64,000 bases of DNA, from assembly GCF_022201045.2 (NCBI RefSeq), contig NC_068558.1, forward strand, positions 31,329,501 through 31,393,500, read 5' to 3'. The stretch comes from Citrus sinensis (taxonomy: Eukaryota > Streptophyta > Magnoliopsida > Sapindales > Rutaceae). A program made the translations under genes and the position numbers. The notes beneath the pieces were generated by a model. That model was given only the letters and a program-made list of their open reading frames with translations, was not told the DNA's origin and searched no databases. Below are positions 60,759 through 64,000 of the stretch, one piece after another; positions within the stretch are counted from its first letter, which is position 1; each line of letters starts with the position of its first letter.

Positions 60759-62498
60759 CTAAGAAGCTTGGGTCCTTCTAAAAGCCCTTTTGAATTGTAT
60801 GGCGGAGAGCGTCTTCTCCTCGATCTTGCCTCGTTCCGTAGGAACCATGCATGCCTTACTCCCGTCGAGGATGCTTAGGGAATTCGTAGCGGGCAGCGGG
60901 AAGACATGGACTTGGTTGAAGAATTTCATGCCGAGGACCATCTTAAAGTCATCCATGGGGACGATGAAGAAATCAAGCTTTCTGCTCCATGTTCCAAGCG
61001 TTATGTGAACGCCTTGTACGATGCCCGCAATTGGCTTGGCGAGTGATTTTACCGCTTTCATTGTGCCTCCTTCCTTGGTTGCCTTGAGGCCTAAGCGCTT
61101 GGCCTCGTCTACGGACACAAAGTTGTGCGTTGCTCCCGTGTCTAGCAGCGCGCAGACGGACTGGCTGTTTATCTTCGCACTTACATACATGAGCCATTTC
61201 TTGACAAGTGTGGGCTGTTGGCGATTGAGTGCGCCGAGGCGTTGGAGAGAACCCATGCTGAGTTGGGGTTTCTCCGAGGACATTGTGGGGTTGCTCTTGA
61301 GTTGGGCTGCGAGAGCGTTGGGCCACTTTTTCTCCGGACAGTCGCATACCCAACGAGGACCATTGCATAAGAAGCATGGGCTTCGTGGCTTTGGCACCTC
61401 CTTCTTGCCCTCCGATTTTCCTTGCTCGCTTTTGTTGCTAGGCGGCTTTTTCTGCCCCCAATCTTTGCGGTTGTTGCCTTTGTCCTTGCGACTCTCTCCC
61501 CCACCTTTGCCTTGGTTGGCTTTTTTATCTTTGGATTGGGTAGAGTATTCGGTGAGCGACTCCGCAATGGCGATGGCGTCGTCAAGTGTTTGAACACCAC
61601 GCCTATCAAGCTTGGTCTTGGCCCAATCCTTGAGGCCATCTTGGAAGTAGAAGAGTGAATCCTTGTCGGACATGTCGCTTATCTCCAACATAAGGGTATT
61701 GAACTCGTTGATGTAGTCTCGAATGCTACTCGATTGCTTGAGGCGACGTAGGCGCGCTCGCGCTTCCTTCTCCGCATTGCTTGGGGCGAACTGCTTTCGG
61801 AGTTCTTGCTTGAAGTCGGCCCAAGTGTCGAGGGTGCAAATGCCCTTGCCCATCTCGCCATGCTTGCGACGCCACCATAGTTGTGCAGCGCCTCAAAGAT
61901 AGGTGGATGATGTGCCCACTTTCGATGCCTCATCTCGAACACCCATGGCATCGAAGTATTGATCAAGCCCAAATAGGAAGTTGTCCACGATTATGGCGTT
62001 GCGTGTGCCATCGTAGGTGTCGGGCTTTGGCACGTCAATGCGCCGCGCATCACTCGTGCTTGCAGAAGCTGGACTAGCGGAGAGTGTGCGCTTGTGCCAT
62101 GCCCAATCCGAGCGGACTTCATCCACTTCCGCACAGATAGCGCGTAGTTCATCCTGAACAAAGCTACGAAGTTTTAGCAACTCATCATGGATTGAACGAA
62201 ACTCACCTCTGAGAGTGCTCGCTTGCTCTTGGATGAGGGCTTTTGTTGCTACCGTGAACTCGGCGTATTCTCCCTTGAGACCGTCCACTCTTTCCTCTAA
62301 ACCATCGAGGCTATCTTGAGTGGCGGACAATGTGACTTCAAGAGTGGCTATGTGAGGTTTCAACGCATCCACGGATGGGGCCTTGGACTTGCCGCGAGTC
62401 TTGCCTGGGGCGCACTCTTCCTCACGGCCGCGGCTTGGTTCCGATGGAATATCCACACCAACAACACCCTCTTGTGCTACATTCGAAGGGTTGGCCAT
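60759..62498 (-). pseudogene. Gypsy gag and aspartic protease (broken)
   Basis: Gag starts at the ATG 62496-62498 (MANPSNVAQ), has a coiled-coil-like region and the gag core (WADFKQELRKQF), then a zinc knuckle CFLCNGPRWVCDC in which the expected zinc-binding histidine is Arg, and a protease with ALLDTGATHNF. The frame breaks near 61880 within gag, and the frame after the protease is lost near 60760. Confidence 0.88.
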
Positions 62499-62533
62499 TG
62501 CTCGTGAGCTAACTTGCGTGCGTGCAAACCTTA

Positions 62534-62546
62534 GCTCTGATACCAC
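62534..62546 (-). other. Primer-binding site (initiator Met tRNA type)
   Basis: GTGGTATCAGAGC on the minus strand, one base inside the 5' LTR; TGGTATCAGAGC is the usual complement of the initiator tRNA 3' end in plant retrotransposons. Confidence 0.88.
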
Positions 62547-62547
62547 T

Positions 62548-62759
62548 TGTCATGGGATGAGTGTTTTGCGCAGCAAACCCGTGCAGCACTTAGACAACCT
62601 TTGCCGAATGTTGCTAAGTAAGCCTTGAACTTCTCAACTAGCTAAGCCTAGAGGTTTTGGAAGAGCTAGAGAGAAGAGAGTAATGGAGCTGAATAAGGAA
62701 ACTTGTATTGCTAACAAGAGAGATTACAAGAGAGCTTACAAGTGTTTGAGTTGCTTGTA
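62548..62759 (-). repeat. 5' LTR, truncated
   Basis: Matches the first 212 bases of the left LTR, then similarity stops abruptly at about 62759; roughly 250 bases, including the U3/promoter side, are missing. Confidence 0.88.
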
Positions 62760-62850
62760 TGAAAGCTCGAACTCTTACTCTCAACATTGTAAATGAAAGG
62801 GTTCTCCCACTAGGCTAAAGGCCCATTGGTAGCGTTGAGATAGCTTTAAA
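62760..62850 (-). mobile_element. SINE-like head abutting the truncated LTR
   Basis: Minus strand: A-box TAGCCTAGTGG, followed about 45 bases on by B-box-like GAGTTCGAGCTTT. The sequence stops exactly where the LTR similarity begins, so a junction falls just after the B box. Confidence 0.55.
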
Positions 62851-64000
62851 GATCATTATTTCTGGTCCATAAGTTGAATACATGTCGTTGTCAACTGAGA
62901 CAGTTTGATAAGCTGATGCTTTGTGACTTGTGAATATGATTGCTTTAGCTTGCTCTGCCCCCCATATACATAAAAAATGTAGTAATGCAGTGGAGAGGTT
63001 TTGTCATAGAAATTCTTAATAGCATATGGGGTTTAGAAATCAATACATATAATATCCATTTTCAAAACAAATTTATTGAAACATTAGTCTACAGTTTTTC
63101 AAAAAAAATTTATTTTTTTATTTTTATAATTTTTAACCAAATATTTATATTTTTAAGTGTAAAAATAATTTTTTTTTCTTAGTAGTTACAGTAGCTGCAA
63201 CATAAAATCCACAACACTTCATTATCAAATAAGCCGTACGTTTGAATCATCTAAACAACTTACTAGGATGCCATGATTCACATAAAAATTTCTGATTACT
63301 CATGAAAGTGAAGTATTTTAGTATGAATCTATTTAACATTTTATCAATAAACGTCTTCGTGCTCGAAAATGTAATAACACAGGAAAAAGTTTCTCAATAT
63401 GTCAATCAAATATGAAAGCTATGTGTTTTACATTTTTTCATAGGCGAAATCTCTGTCATTATTAGTTAATTTTATTATAAACATATATGTTTGTCAAGAT
63501 TTTACCAGATGAGTCCAGAAATGACGTGTTATGTGCGCTCCACCTCAACTATTTCATGGGAGTAACACTGCAACCCCCTAATAATATCTAACATTTTTTA
63601 ATTATTACTCACCTAGTACATAATGAGTAATATTGTACATATGAAATTATTTATTTAAAAAAACTATCTCAAATGACATGACATTCATCAATTGATTAAT
63701 AAAAATAATACAATTAATTCACTTAAATCTTGTAAAGAATTACCGACAATTAACGAATATCATATTATTTAAAATGAAAATTGAGATAAAAAAATTTGTG
63801 ATGCTTATTATTACTATGAAATTACCTTTTAGTTATTCAACTATTTAGTAGTTTTCACTTGAGCCCGAAGAAAGCCCATGCAGTATAGTTTATGACAGGC
63901 CCAGGTTCGTAAATCTCTCCTCTCTCTGAGCCGAGGTCGCTGCGGGAGGGTATTGAGATCGGTACTGAGAGCATCTTCAGTTCTAAGTCATTTCCATTTA
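62851..64000. other. Intergenic DNA to the right edge
   Basis: AT-rich, no gene recognised. The last ~150 bases (from about 63850) are less AT-rich and could be the start of a promoter or leader of a gene outside the window. Confidence 0.4.

Larger units (their letters stand above)
57368..62759 (-). mobile_element. Degenerate Ty3/gypsy chromovirus-type LTR retrotransposon
   Basis: Minus-strand element, right to left: truncated 5' LTR (62548-62759), initiator-Met-type primer-binding site (62534-62546), gag and protease, reverse transcriptase and RNase H, integrase with chromodomain, polypurine tract (57828-57840), complete 3' LTR (57368-57827). Reverse transcriptase before integrase defines Ty3/gypsy; the chromodomain places it among chromoviruses, which use it to target insertion to marked chromatin. 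In-frame stops (for example 58373-58375, 59276-59278, 59534-59536) and frame breaks near 60060, 60760 and 61880 make it inactive. The region is visibly more GC-rich than its AT-rich surroundings. No target duplication is recoverable because the right end is lost. Confidence 0.93.

Overview
The window is nuclear DNA of a eudicot plant: AT-rich intergenic DNA, GT-AG introns, organelle-targeted proteins, PPR and TIR-NB-LRR (TNL) genes, and plant-type MITEs, SINEs and LTR elements. The TNL sequences look most like those of Citrus or other Rutaceae; that is recognition from memory, not a search result.

Left part (1-19389): mitochondrial CLPX on the minus strand (12 intron breaks, 3' end beyond the left edge, a Mutator-like foldback element in one intron); about 4 kb without genes; an intact single-exon PPR gene; a decayed tandem PPR copy; an ER-type small heat-shock protein gene with a heat-shock element next to its TATA box; and a two-B-box BBX gene with an in-frame stop that a candidate 63-nt intron would remove.

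Middle (19390-32492): microsatellite-rich spacer, a retroposon with a 16-bp target duplication, an apparently intact five-exon TNL (TNL1) ending in a hydrophobic segment, an ANTH clathrin-assembly gene and a four-exon GGQ release-factor-like gene. CLPX, PPR, ANTH and release factor correspond, from memory, to Arabidopsis neighbours At1g33360-At1g33330, and the sHSP/BBX pair to At4g10250/At4g10240. The window therefore looks like an ancestral block that Arabidopsis later divided, with TNL1 inserted.

Right part (32493-64000): a Mutator-like element and a G-rich hAT-like element; then a tandem duplication of a unit made of a TNL plus an inverted alpha/beta-hydrolase fragment. TNL2 carries nonsense codons. 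TNL3 carries a Mutator-like MITE in its first intron and a solo LTR inside its NB-ARC exon; both sites are empty in TNL2. Remnants of another TNL tail and of a PPDK regulatory protein gene follow, then a degenerate chromodomain Ty3/gypsy element (minus strand) with one complete and one truncated LTR.

I see no unfamiliar multi-gene system. The most informative signals are the nested insertions with exact target duplications, the possible BBX exitron, the possible truncated TIR-NB product of TNL3, the TNL1 tail and the two-locus microsynteny.
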